From Chlorobiota bacterium (lineage in GTDB: Bacteria > Bacteroidota > Ignavibacteria > OLB7): DNA of 64,000 bases. The notes beneath the pieces are model-generated. The model worked only from the letters and a program-made list of their open reading frames with translations, ran no database searches and was not told the DNA's origin. Where the stretch lies: positions 124,001-188,000 of the forward strand of contig JAQBOZ010000030.1 in assembly GCA_028287785.1 (NCBI GenBank), written 5' to 3'. Position numbers and translations under genes: made by a program. Positions 44,601 through 51,197 of this stretch are shown piece after piece (position 1 is the first letter of the stretch; every line of letters starts with the position of its first letter).

Positions 44601-44895
44601 GCTGGGAACATGGCGATACACGGCCGATCCCTCCGGTCGCCGTCACTACGGCATCATGGCGCAGGATTTCAAGAAACTGTTCGGCAGGGATGCTCTGGGC
44701 GAGATAGGGACCGATACCACGGTCAATAATATCGACATGATGGGGGTTTCCTATCTGGCGATCCAGGGGCTGGAGAAGCGGACGAGCGAGGATCGCGGAC
44801 GGCTGGAGGAGATGGAAATGATGATCCGCGAGCTGAAGGATGAAGTAAAAGCGCTTCGGCAGGAAAATCTCGATCTGCGCGGTCAGGTTCACTGA
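38671..44895 (+). CDS. Giant beta-roll surface protein with peptidase S74 chaperone domain
   Basis: The 2074-residue protein has a signal peptide (1-30), then a domain starting LLSYQGVLSDSRRTAVPDS. Six copies of a short repeat of the type GDVIRWNAGTGQWES follow (39235-39900). Two large modules come next, starting at 40810 and 43018 with WTTTGNAGTTPGTNYLGT and WGLAGNTGTTPGTNYLGT. Each holds a long array of 17-residue repeats like STIGGGNANTIATGS, as in YadA-type beta-roll heads, and each ends in a FGNTDLWLANNDNT cap. The C-terminus is a peptidase S74 intramolecular chaperone: SDRRIKSDF with Ser1953 and Lys1958 five residues apart, then HYGIMAQDFKKLFG and a coiled coil. It likely trimerises and cleaves itself before Ser1953. 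No T9SS domain is visible. Confidence 0.85.
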   Translation: MSTINLRGAYRISLVLLLGVLGITGRLAAQGPLPRLLSYQGVLSDSRRTAVPDSTYTITFRIYDAGTGGTPLWKETTTVRTVDGIFETILGSVSPLSLPFDKPYWIAMELQGEPEMSPRVSFVAAPYAMRSIESENSLRLDRNAPGVVHSLNALDGNLVLVGEGTAGIRISGDTLAVVVPRALPSGAKDGDVIRWNAGTGQWESASSSVVTTPRLTGNGSAGSPLDIARMGATDGEPLIWDAALGAWRPGTAGVKVDPPLRGDGSAAAPIGLRDGDSDRQVLVWDAAGRGWKPAAQRVVVATEITGNGTSSDPLRLASQGAANGQVLRWDSLTRAWHPGPPVSISTPPLRGTGTPADPLRIIEGSAAGQLLMWNGTAWNVTTARKPLQGELLRWNAGSGVWEPAGLTVTNVAPLSAGAIWYGDPASTATELPIGRPNQVLVVAPGGANPMWSASLTLDTVRANTANIKGDAAIGGDLTVTGNTTLKGNQTTGGNAIFNGDLIANDSAAFNGPVRFARFPEIGLLKNAMIVGDASDRAAVFPSTNSRGAVLQQDAAGTPVWSRRLDIDSIAALGLRTGGDAVIGGNLSVRGTSVDLPAGSIDNAELANSSIKIAYGAGVAGDASVALGGTLNIRNSGVTSIAGTPRQVIADRSTGDVTLSLPQDIHTDATPTFDGVILDNLSAGSLSDTLLVSNGGRVQSRTAASLTALFGSKMWTTTGNAGTTPGTNYLGTSDNQPFQIHVDQSHTTGTDGRGRAMRYEPNDTAANVIGGYQGNSVSAGITGAVIAGGGRNGGANTIASRAGTISGGYGNSISTGSDVTTIGGGYTNVVAANAVRATIGGGFNNTIGAGARNATIAGGVVNMIDAGSSNSVIAGGANDTIRTNSVNSTIGGGNFNVIGGSASTIGGGFTNTIGNSSSNSTIAGGNVNAIGNSSANSTIAGGNTNAIAASSNTSTIGGGNANTIATGSTISTIAGGNTNAIAASSGMSTIGGGNVNTIATGSAASTIAGGSGNSIAASSGTSTIGGGSSNSIATGSGTSTIAGGSSNTIAATSSTSVISGGSGNSIATTASTATIAGGSGNSISSTTSVISGGDQAAIGTNARWSMIGGGHNNKIFDNSYESTIGAGEGNQVNAGSVRGTVGGGSFNIIGINSSNSTISAGYGNNIRANSDRATIGGGMSNTISPGAAIATIAGGFQNTVDTSATASTVGGGQNNSIGTSSSNSTVAGGNGNVIAAGTSQSTIGGGNTNSIAAGASQSTIGGGNGNVIAAGTSQSTISGGVSNSMGTSSLQSTIAGGSSNKIGNSTTGSTVGGGVVNTVGDNARYTVIPGGRGLTVNGRGTFGFLGGNDVGTRNMTVPDNDVAIFGNTDLWLANNDNTPSQLKFFSNYNTAGAYPNGTHYVAMQAPSGLTADLTYTLPDTAAIVGDVLKVRSIAGGVLTLDWDADQGGSAWGLAGNTGTTPGTNYLGTNDDQAFEVRIGNTVSSGTDGRGRVMRFEPNATSANIIGGYRTNSITAGVIGGTISGGGQNGGPNAISSNYGTISGGNRNTIGATSINATISGGVSNSVTGSAGNATISGGLGNVITSGDHTTIGGGFNNKINTGSFGVMIGGGTNNQVSSHTSVVSGGNGNIIGTSSQFSTITGGFDHMIGNSSFESVIVGGSIDTIEASASYASITGGTSNAIRASSTRSTIGGGYDNEIGTGSDRATIGGGEQNRINAGAYRTTIGGGVQNVIDVSGRWGTIGGGEQNYINGLSSTIAGGTHDTVETGSQNSFIGGGDLNAIRSSTRYATITGGRNNVLASSSDYSVIGGGNANQAQAADAVVSGGENNVVSGARSAIAGGYGLTLSGSGSFGYLGGNTGGNNMTIAAANTSVFGNTDLWLANNDNTARQLRFYEANGTTGAFPGAANYTSFQAQAQGADIAYVLPAAAGVMGDQLTISGVAGTQVTLGWAAPSDRRIKSDFLTLNGEEMLLKLRGVGLGTWRYTADPSGRRHYGIMAQDFKKLFGRDALGEIGTDTTVNNIDMMGVSYLAIQGLEKRTSEDRGRLEEMEMMIRELKDEVKALRQENLDLRGQVH
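41130..42660 (+). repeat. Tandem 51-bp coding repeats (beta-roll array 1)
   Basis: Within the giant gene, units of about 51 bases (17 codons) repeat in near-tandem, with the phrase ACGATCGGCGGCGGCAAC recurring. The first array runs from about 41130 to 42660; a second array (43200-44200) has shorter and more varied units. Similarity at DNA level is highest between about 41400 and 41800. Confidence 0.7.
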
Positions 44896-45464
44896 CCGGC
44901 TGCGGGTATAAACAGCGACAATCAGCGGCGATTCCGGTATATGGGGTCGCCGCCGTCGTTTGCGCCGGTTTATTCCGTATCCCGGCATGGTTCACCGTGA
45001 TTGCGAGGAGCGAAAATGCTCCTGATGAATGGCATGGTTAACAAGTGCACTCACCGGCAACGCGAAATCACATCATCACGATAATAATCGACTCGATAGC
45101 GATGGGAAATTCACAATGGGATGCGGGCGATTTCCCCACCATCGCCAACAATTCACGACCTCTGTAATAGCAATGTGGAAGAAGAACTCGCTTACATGGT
45201 TCCGTAATATTGCATCGGTTCGAAAAGCGATGGCCTTCATGACCCCTTCACGATAACCGGTAATCATGCATTGTATGGAAATTCAGGTTTTCATCGGGCG
45301 CCAGGTTCATGATGCCGTTTATCGAGGATCATGGCAGCGGTACCGGCCGGACGCGAAACTCGAATCGCGCTCTGGGCATATGGAAGATTAACGGTGAATA
45401 TCGCCCGCGGTCCATTCCTTCTTCCCTTGGCAATCAATCAATCACTATCATTAGGAGCAGTTTC
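44896..45464. other. Intergenic region, no gene seen
   Basis: The 569 bases of lower GC between the giant gene and the exported protein at 45465 contain only short frames without an RBS. I see a partial inverted repeat just after the stop (CGGCGATTCC / GGGGTCGCCG) but no T run. A promoter for the downstream gene should lie here. Confidence 0.5.
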
Positions 45465-46088
45465 ATGAAGAGAATTACAATCCTTGCCGTGATGGCCTTT
45501 GCCATTATGCTGGTATCGAGCATCGTCTCTCACGCACAGAGCTATACCTGCATTATCGTCAACGGCGTCAAGTGCTATGTCAATTTCGATGACAAGGGCA
45601 ATCCCATCGATACCGTGTGCGACGACAAGAGCAGCGGCAGCGGCACATTCAACAGCCAGACCGGTGCCATCCCCAAGGAAGGCGCGGTCAAGACCGAGCT
45701 GACCCCCGATAATATTTCCGCGACGGTCACCGATCCGAAGCTCGGCGTGGTTACGACGAGCCTCGATCAGAGCAGAAGGTCCGACAACACGACCATCAAT
45801 TCCGTCGGCCGGGATCGTTATCCGCTGGATGTGCATATCAAGTTCTATGCGGAGGCATCGGTCTCCTCGCAGCCGGATACCAAGTATGTCAGCCGCACCC
45901 AGCTCGAGTTCTCGAGCGACAAGATCAACAGCGTCGATCCGTTCCAGAACGAGATTCTGTCGCTGGCACGTGACGTGGAGTTCTACGACTCGGCCGATCG
46001 CGACCAGAAGACGGTGTTCCAGCTGAATGCCGGATCGACGACCGTGACGCTCGGCAGCCGTGACGCCGACGGCGGCGATGTGAAGTAA
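45465..46088 (+). CDS. Exported hypothetical protein
   Basis: The 207-residue protein has a clear signal peptide (MKRITILAVMAFAIMLVSSI, cleavage near SHAQ). The mature part contains three Cys at the start (YTCIIVNGVKC, DTVC) and a hydrophilic body rich in Asp, Ser and Thr (KLGVVTTSLDQSRRSDNTTI). A beta-rich segment RDRYPLDVHIKFYAEASVSS lies in the middle. It has no T9SS sorting domain and no membrane anchor, so it is periplasmic or released by another route. The RBS TTAGGAGCAGTTTC is strong. It is a single-gene unit with a terminator. I do not recognise the family. Confidence 0.75.
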   Translation: MKRITILAVMAFAIMLVSSIVSHAQSYTCIIVNGVKCYVNFDDKGNPIDTVCDDKSSGSGTFNSQTGAIPKEGAVKTELTPDNISATVTDPKLGVVTTSLDQSRRSDNTTINSVGRDRYPLDVHIKFYAEASVSSQPDTKYVSRTQLEFSSDKINSVDPFQNEILSLARDVEFYDSADRDQKTVFQLNAGSTTVTLGSRDADGGDVK

Positions 46089-46182
46089 TAACATCACGTT
46101 TGAATATTATCGATTCCCTCGCCGGCCGATATTATTTCATTCACGGAAAGATATCTGGAACGCGAACGGATTTGATTGATGG

Positions 46183-46220
46183 AAAAAAGCCACGCCCGGC
46201 AACGGACGTGGCTTTTTATT
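46183..46220 (+). terminator. Intrinsic terminator
   Basis: Stem AAAAAGCCACG / CGTGGCTTTTT with a 12-base loop, ending in TTTTTATT. It lies about 95 bases after the stop at 46088 and also faces the convergent VOC gene. Confidence 0.9.
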
Positions 46221-46259
46221 TGTGCGGGAATAATAGCCCTCGTCATTCCACCGGCAATG

Positions 46260-46640
46260 CTACACCGGCTGAAGGGGATCGCGGAAATACTGGGCGATAA
46301 AGAGGAGATTATTGTCGGGATCGGCCAGCGCGATATGCTTCATAAAGCCGGGCGCCTCCTGGATATCCTCCAGAAATTCCACCCCTTTCGCGCGCAGATC
46401 GCTCACGGTACGTTCGATATCGGTGGTGCGATACATCACCGTGGTGTTCGGGCCGGTCTCGCTCTCCAGATCGAGCCTGGTTCCCCCGCCCATCACGCTG
46501 AACCGTATCGATCCCGATCGGAAGGCAAACATCTCCGGGTGATCCTCGATCACTTCGAATTCAAGTTTTTCGCAATAAAATTCACGTGCCGCGCTCAGGT
46601 CCGAGACGTTCAGCATGATGTGGCCGCATTCGAGGTCCAT
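46260..46640 (-). CDS. VOC (glyoxalase/bleomycin-resistance) family protein
   Basis: The 126-residue protein is a vicinal-oxygen-chelate fold protein: CGHIMLNVSDLSAAREFYCE, KLEFEVIEDHPEMFAFRSGS, then VMYRTTDIERTVSDLRAKGV, PGFMKHIALADPDNNLLFIA. The His and Glu metal ligands are only partly placed, so it may bind a ligand instead of catalysing a reaction. The ATG at 46640 is chosen for the RBS GGGAGAG. It is the last of eight minus-strand genes (46260-50745). Confidence 0.85.
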   Translation of the reverse strand: MDLECGHIMLNVSDLSAAREFYCEKLEFEVIEDHPEMFAFRSGSIRFSVMGGGTRLDLESETGPNTTVMYRTTDIERTVSDLRAKGVEFLEDIQEAPGFMKHIALADPDNNLLFIAQYFRDPLQPV

Positions 46641-46934
46641 ACGCTCTCCCTGGTTGATGCTTTCAGATACTCTGAAAATGTTCTTGATCGGCGCGCCGGC
46701 GACGTATTTCGATACGCGCAAGGAATTGTCGGCGGCCGGACGAATTGTTCAAGCCGGGCGAAGATACAATAGTTCGATTCATTCCGGCCATGAATGCATC
46801 CTCAGGCGCATGGGGGACGGGATAAACGGAAAATCCATTCCGGCCGGAACCGGACACTGTACGAAATTGAATCGATATTCATCGCCATCGTCCGTGATAA
46901 TTCCATGCTGTCCGCGGTTTTCGCGCGGTGGATA

Positions 46935-47537
46935 TCAATGCCGGTCGATATCGCCGGATGCGGCGCCTGATATTCCGTCCGCGCCGCGCCGTATCCTGAG
47001 CGCATGGATAATGGTCGGGATATCGTTTTTCCAGACAGGAAGAATGCAGGAGATAAGCAGCCCCTCGATATCCGCGATGATGCCGAGATAAATTGCGACG
47101 GAGAAGAGAAGCCCCGCGCGGGCGAACACCAGCGCGGAAAAGAACGCGAGAAACAATGCCAGTCCCCAGAGCTTGGAACTCCACATATGGTAGCTGGCCT
47201 CGCGACCGAATTTCGAGAGGTCGAACACATATCGCGCGATTTCAAGCGCCAGGAGTATCCCGAGCGGAACTGCGCTCTCCAGAATAAACTCCCGATGCAG
47301 ATGCCACACGGCAATCACCGCCGCAACGTAGAACATCGTATCCACCACGCTGTCGAGCCGTCGCAGACCGGGTGTTGCCACGCCAAGCCTGCGGGCGATG
47401 ACGCCATCGAAGATATCGGAGAAGAGGGCGAGAAGGAGGGAGATGGCAAATGCCGCCGGCGCCGGCAGATACCAGGCGAAATAGAGAAGCAGGGGAGCCA
47501 GCAGCGCGCGGAGGAGCGTAAGCGCCAGCGGAATCAT
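46935..47537 (-). CDS. CDP-alcohol phosphatidyltransferase family protein
   Basis: The 200-residue protein has about five to six membrane helices. The family motif is DIFDGVIARRLGVATPGLRR followed by LDSVVD: the Asp residues (D..D, D...D) and AR that bind Mg2+ and CDP are in place, but the second motif Gly sits one residue early. This and REASYHMWSSKLWG match, from memory, a subgroup distinct from PgsA and PssA. It would move a phosphatidyl or alcohol group in the inner membrane; the acceptor is unknown. The ATG at 47537 lies only four bases from repeat copy B3, so no SD is present. Gap to YdeI-like gene is 91 bases. Confidence 0.8.
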   Translation of the reverse strand: MIPLALTLLRALLAPLLLYFAWYLPAPAAFAISLLLALFSDIFDGVIARRLGVATPGLRRLDSVVDTMFYVAAVIAVWHLHREFILESAVPLGILLALEIARYVFDLSKFGREASYHMWSSKLWGLALFLAFFSALVFARAGLLFSVAIYLGIIADIEGLLISCILPVWKNDIPTIIHALRIRRGADGISGAASGDIDRH

Positions 47538-47540
47538 CGC

Positions 47541-47593
47541 GTGCGCGGGGCGATGCCCCACGCGCCGGGGATTGCGCCCCTCCGGGGCCTGGG
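47541..47593 (-). repeat. Family B palindromic repeat, partial copy 3
   Basis: On the minus strand it reads GCCCCGGAGGGGCGCAATCC and then a GCGTGGGGCATCGCCCCGCGC hairpin, matching the right-hand half of B1 and B2. It occupies the place of the RBS of the CDP-alcohol transferase gene. Confidence 0.75.
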
Positions 47594-47628
47594 AGGGTTC
47601 GTGGCGGGGGGCATTGTTCAACTGTGTG

Positions 47629-48228
47629 TCAGGGATGGAATTTCTCACTATTCTCCAGCATGCGGATAAACTCCTGAATTCTCTTCGCGCGCGTCTCGGC
47701 TTTTTTCGCCGTCTGAATTCTGAAGGTCATCGCATATCGATTCGCGCTGTTCAACGTGGCGAAAAATGCGAGTGCTTGTGGATGCCGGTTCAGCTCGGAT
47801 TGAAAATCCTCAGGCACCACGGCCTTGCTGGGGGAATCGTACGCGGCATCCCACTGGCCGTTCTGTTTTGCGCGCTGGATCGCCGCCAGGCCCGCGGGTC
47901 GCATCCGGCCATCGTTGATGAATCCTTCGGCCTTGTCGCGGTTGATTTTCGACCAGATGCTTCTGGGGCCGCGTGGCGTGAACTTCTGGAGCCAGGTGGC
48001 CGCGTCATTTGCTTTCTTCTGACCATCGATCCACCCGTGGCAGAGGGCCGCATCGAGCGCCTCGGCATACGTTACCGACGGGATATCGGAGCCCTTCTTC
48101 GCAAACATCAGCCAGACGCCGGGGGAGGAGGCATGATGTGCTTCCAGCCACGCCGCCCAGTCATCAGCGGTTTCAAACGGGAGGATCGGGAGATCGACCG
48201 AGGATTTCGACGGGTTCTTTACAGGCAT
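47629..48228 (-). CDS. YdeI/OmpD-associated family protein
   Basis: The 199-residue protein matches the YdeI (bacteriocin-protection, OmpD-associated) family: DDWAAWLEAHHASSPGVWLM, TYAEALDAALCHGWIDGQKK, TPRGPRSIWSKINRDKAEGF and a C-terminal basic helix KKAETRAKRIQEFIRMLENS. Members are cytosolic; E. coli YdeI is linked to stress, but no biochemical function is known. The length is typical. It lies next to the CDP-alcohol transferase on the same strand. Confidence 0.9.
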   Translation of the reverse strand: MPVKNPSKSSVDLPILPFETADDWAAWLEAHHASSPGVWLMFAKKGSDIPSVTYAEALDAALCHGWIDGQKKANDAATWLQKFTPRGPRSIWSKINRDKAEGFINDGRMRPAGLAAIQRAKQNGQWDAAYDSPSKAVVPEDFQSELNRHPQALAFFATLNSANRYAMTFRIQTAKKAETRAKRIQEFIRMLENSEKFHP

Positions 48229-48300
48229 CTCCGTCCCCGGCTTATACGGTTCTCCGTCGCCGTGGTCGGCCTCTCCTTGTATCCGATTTCATGATCGACA

Positions 48301-48585
48301 TCAACCATTGCGTCCCACGCCTCCGGCCGTGTTCCGCTCTTCGAGAAGCCGCTCGGTGAAGCGGAGGCGATCCTGGGTATCCGCCAGCTCCACATGCAGC
48401 GTGGCTACCTGCTGCTCCAGCGACTGCACGCGGGTCTGCAATTCCGGGTTGACCGCCTGGCCTGCCTGGGCCTGAATGCTCGCCATCTTCCTTCTGTGAC
48501 TCAGAAAGATCGCGGAAATCGGGATTGAGAGCGCGAGCGATGAAGTCAGAGTGATCGCCAGAGCGATCAACGCATCATGATCCAT
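48301..48585 (-). CDS. Small membrane protein with coiled coil
   Basis: The 94-residue protein has one membrane helix at the N-terminus (ALIALAITLTSSLALSIPIS) followed by a basic RRKM turn and a coiled coil (VQSLEQQVATLHVELADTQD). The layout recalls small phage-shock-type proteins such as PspB, but there is no clear match. A second function as a scaffold for an envelope complex is possible. The SD is weak. It lies 72 bases upstream (on the minus strand) of the YdeI-like gene and may be co-transcribed. Confidence 0.65.
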   Translation of the reverse strand: MDHDALIALAITLTSSLALSIPISAIFLSHRRKMASIQAQAGQAVNPELQTRVQSLEQQVATLHVELADTQDRLRFTERLLEERNTAGGVGRNG

Positions 48586-48760
48586 GATAAACCCTTCGAT
48601 AGAATGTAAGCCGGTGTCAGTGGAAATCCTTCAGGGCTTCCGGTCAAAAAGCTCCACTGAAACAGATCGAACCCATCCCGCACTGAAACCGGGTTCGATG
48701 CCCTAACGTAGCGGGCCGGCAATCGGTTGCGTGCCGGTTGCGGCATCGCCATGATTTCGA

Positions 48761-49219
48761 TTATGCGCCGTTTCTCCGAGACAATTCTCCTCGGTCCGCG
48801 CCGACCCGTTTACGCCCCTCGGCAATGCCGCCGCGCACCAGCGCGCCGTAGCCGTTGGCCGGCAGTCCCGCCACTTCCTTCTCCGCCAGCGTGTAATATC
48901 TGGCCGCCTCGGCCCTATCCCCAAGCACCTCGTGCGACCATCCCATATTCAGATAGAGCGATGGTCGGAAGCCGTCGATCCGTCCGTCATCCACCGCTTC
49001 GGCGCGGTTCAGCGCCTCCAGATTCCATCGAAGGGTTTCCTCCGGCGTTTCCTGATGGCGTGCCACGTAATGCGCCGCGATACACGCCTCATAATCATCG
49101 GTCGCTCTGTCCCATGCCCGCATGAACAGGTCGCGGGCATCGTCGGGGCGCCCCTCCATTTCCGCCTGCATTCCCTCGGCGCAGAGCTTTACTACCGGAT
49201 TTTCCGGGTCCATAGGCAA
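48761..49219 (-). CDS. Small TPR-type protein
   Basis: The 152-residue protein has TPR-like helices: CAEGMQAEMEGRPDDARDLF, EACIAAHYVARHQETPEETL, LYLNMGWSHEVLGDRAEAAR. Proteins of this kind with PENPVVKLC at the start are widespread in FCB and proteobacterial genomes and are of unknown function. No enzyme motif is visible. The start may be 49219 or two codons later. It lies 32 bases downstream of the next gene (49252). Confidence 0.8.
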   Translation of the reverse strand: MPMDPENPVVKLCAEGMQAEMEGRPDDARDLFMRAWDRATDDYEACIAAHYVARHQETPEETLRWNLEALNRAEAVDDGRIDGFRPSLYLNMGWSHEVLGDRAEAARYYTLAEKEVAGLPANGYGALVRGGIAEGRKRVGADRGELSRRNGA

Positions 49220-49251
49220 TTGTCCGTCGCGTTTGTTGAACTGGAATATGA

Positions 49252-49671
49252 TCAGCGCGCGCGCATGCGATTGTTCTTCGGGTTATGCTCCACCTCGGCA
49301 AGGCCAAGCGCCTCCATCAGCGGCGGCAGATACATGCCGAACCGGCCGCGCAGACCTTTCTTCAGGCCGTACCATCCGCCAACCGGGTTCGCTTCCGAGC
49401 GGCCCCACGACTCCACGGTTCCATCGGCCGCGGGCTTCTGCTCATCCGCGCTGCCGAGCGGCATCCAGTCGCCATGCTCCTTCAGCATCGCGTGCAGATC
49501 GTCGATGCAGCGGAGATCGTAGCGGAGCTGCGTTTTCCCGACCTGGCATACAAGCGATGGGGGATCGGACGCTTCATCGCGATACATCTGGTATTCCGAT
49601 GATCCGCTCGGCGTTTTCAACTGCCACGGATCATCCTTCGTTCCCGAACCCTGTGTGTCGTTCGTCGCCAT
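49252..49671 (-). CDS. Conserved protein of unknown function (DUF6855-like)
   Basis: The 139-residue protein carries the conserved phrases GSGTKDDPWQLKTPSGSSEY, DDLHAMLKEHGDWMPLGSAD and KKGLRGRFGMYLPPLMEALG, then VEHNPKNNRMRAR. These are strongly conserved, from memory, in a family of unknown function (I believe DUF6855; not verified). No signal peptide or membrane helix. The conserved Trp, Gly and basic residues suggest nucleotide or RNA binding, but that is only a guess. It is in the minus-strand gene cluster. Confidence 0.8.
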   Translation of the reverse strand: MATNDTQGSGTKDDPWQLKTPSGSSEYQMYRDEASDPPSLVCQVGKTQLRYDLRCIDDLHAMLKEHGDWMPLGSADEQKPAADGTVESWGRSEANPVGGWYGLKKGLRGRFGMYLPPLMEALGLAEVEHNPKNNRMRAR

Positions 49672-49785
49672 CGTTCAATGTCCTTTAAAGCTTTGTGGAT
49701 ATCGTGATCGCATCCGGCGCTCTTCGGTCCGGCCACGATGATGATCTATAATGATGTTCGATCCATGCGTGCGGGAATACCACGC

Positions 49786-50202
49786 CTACGTTTCGGTGTT
49801 CTTGTGTGACGCTGCCGATGTCTCGATCAGCTCCCTGAATACCGCCAGGTCGATATCCTCGATCCTGTTGATGTAGAGGCATCCCTTCCCCTGCCTGTGC
49901 TTTCCGAGCTTCTTCAACAGCTCTTCATAATTGCAAAGCCCGCCCGTGATATAGATTGTCAGGTTGGCCTTGCGGGGAGAAAATCCGGTGATGAACCAGT
50001 CCCCCTCGCGACCGCTCTCGTAGACATAATGATACTGGCCGAAGCCTATCATGCTGCTTCCCCACATCCTGGGTTCCATCCCGGTGGCCCCTTTCATAAG
50101 ATCGAGGATGACGCGGGAATCGTCCCGCTTTTTTTCGTCGGCAACGCCGTCGAGAAATGCATCCACGCTCTCATCGGTCTCCTTCGTTTTCAGTTCAGCC
50201 AT
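49786..50202 (-). CDS. DUF1801 family protein
   Basis: The 138-residue protein matches DUF1801: VDAFLDGVADEKKRDDSRVI, MEPRMWGSSMIGFGQYHYVY, GFSPRKANLTIYITGGL, then KKLGKHRQGKGCLYINRIED. The function is unknown. It is more distant from the DUF1801 protein at 6976-7350, which belongs to the YdhG subgroup. It starts 18 bases after the SgcJ-like gene ends and is likely translated from the same transcript. Confidence 0.88.
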   Translation of the reverse strand: MAELKTKETDESVDAFLDGVADEKKRDDSRVILDLMKGATGMEPRMWGSSMIGFGQYHYVYESGREGDWFITGFSPRKANLTIYITGGLCNYEELLKKLGKHRQGKGCLYINRIEDIDLAVFRELIETSAASHKNTET

Positions 50203-50220
50203 GATTGTGTTCTCCAGGGT

Positions 50221-50745
50221 TCAAACGGAATCGGCGTGATATGCCCGGCGCAGCTCACCGGTCAGTGCCTCGACAGCTTCCGGCCTTCCATGAAAGGCGG
50301 CGGGGGTATTCTGAAGGAGGGCGATACGCCACGCGCCGTTCTCCTCCACGGCCACCACCGATTGAATCGCGTTGACATCCGGTTTGATATCCGATCCCCC
50401 CGGCGGCACCATTCCCACAACCGCGAGCAGGAGCGCCACGCCCGGCTTCGGGAAGCTGATGCTTCGGACGATTCCCACATACGATGCTGTCTGATGGCCG
50501 CTGAAGATCAGGCTGATGGTCGATTCAATCTCCGCCGCGCCGTTCATCATGCTTCCGTCGAAACCGATGGAGTTGCCGTCTCTGGTGAAGAGGGCGGCCA
50601 TATTGCCGGCGCTGCGCCTGTTCCAGCCGTCGAGCAGTGCGTGGTAGAGTTCCCGGACTTCGTTATCCGCGGTTGTGCGGGTGTTGCCGGCTGCCGGCCC
50701 GGACGATCCGGCTGCTGTTTCCATGATGATCGTGGAATAGTTCAA
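50221..50745 (-). CDS. SgcJ/EcaC-type (NTF2-like) protein
   Basis: The 174-residue protein has an NTF2/SnoaL-like fold: ADNEVRELYHALLDGWNRRS, NMAALFTRDGNSIGFDGSMM, SGHQTASYVGIVRSISFPKP, and WRIALLQNTPAAFHGRPEAV. This matches the SgcJ/EcaC group, named from antibiotic clusters but mostly uncharacterised. The start could be a TTG at 50745 (with GAGGAAA upstream) or ATG at 50724. It is first in a run of eight minus-strand genes. Repeat element A2 lies 105 bases upstream. Confidence 0.82.
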   Translation of the reverse strand: MNYSTIIMETAAGSSGPAAGNTRTTADNEVRELYHALLDGWNRRSAGNMAALFTRDGNSIGFDGSMMNGAAEIESTISLIFSGHQTASYVGIVRSISFPKPGVALLLAVVGMVPPGGSDIKPDVNAIQSVVAVEENGAWRIALLQNTPAAFHGRPEAVEALTGELRRAYHADSV

Positions 50746-50842
50746 ACGCGATGTTTCCTCGCGCCCCCCCTCGCGGCATTGCTCCCAGGGGCGGCCAGTT
50801 CCCCAAAGATAGCGATGAAGAGTCGTTCGCGTGCCGGTTGAC

Positions 50843-50850
50843 CGAATAAC
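50843..50850. repeat. Target-site duplication, left of element A2
   Basis: CGAATAAC is identical to bases 51160-51167 on the other side of the element. Confidence 0.85.
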
Positions 50851-51159
50851 GGTAGCGACTCAGTTTGAATCCACTCTTCCGTCTGCTGAACAATCATCGG
50901 GCGGCGATCCCTCCTTCACTCTTCAAGCTCCAGAGGAGCGCGCCGGTTGTAGCAACGACGCTCCCATCTTCTCGCTCAAGCTCCATCGGAGCGTACCATC
51001 CCCGCATCCGCGCCGAATGGTACGCTCCGATGGAGCTTGGAATCATAGGGGCATGGCGATGCTACAACCGGTACGCCCCGATGGGGCTGGAAGGAGAGAT
51101 GTCGAATGCCCTCGATGAGTCCGAACAGCATGAGCCGTATCCCAAACTGAGTCACTACC
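50851..51159. mobile_element. Family A MITE-like element, copy 2 (full length)
   Basis: The 309-bp element has terminal inverted repeats GGTAGCGACTCAGTTTG (50851-50867) and CAAACTGAGTCACTACC (51143-51159), matching at 16 of 17 positions. Inside is a perfect 23-bp palindrome (50977-50999 with 51017-51039, arms starting CAAGCTCCATCGGAGCG) with a 17-base loop, and an outer pair GCGCCGGTTGTAGC / GCTACAACCGGTAC. CGAATAAC is repeated on both sides. No transposase is encoded. It lies between the SgcJ-like start and the end of the giant gene at 51198. Confidence 0.9.
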
Positions 51160-51167
51160 CGAATAAC
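51160..51167. repeat. Target-site duplication, right of element A2
   Basis: CGAATAAC directly abuts the right terminal repeat and matches 50843-50850 exactly. Confidence 0.85.
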
Positions 51168-51197
51168 CATGCTCCCTGCCGGACATCGGTTGTGCCG

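Noticed and set aside
43648..44988. 446-codon minus-strand open frame in the giant beta-roll gene
   Set aside because: Composed of reversed repeat units; no start signal.
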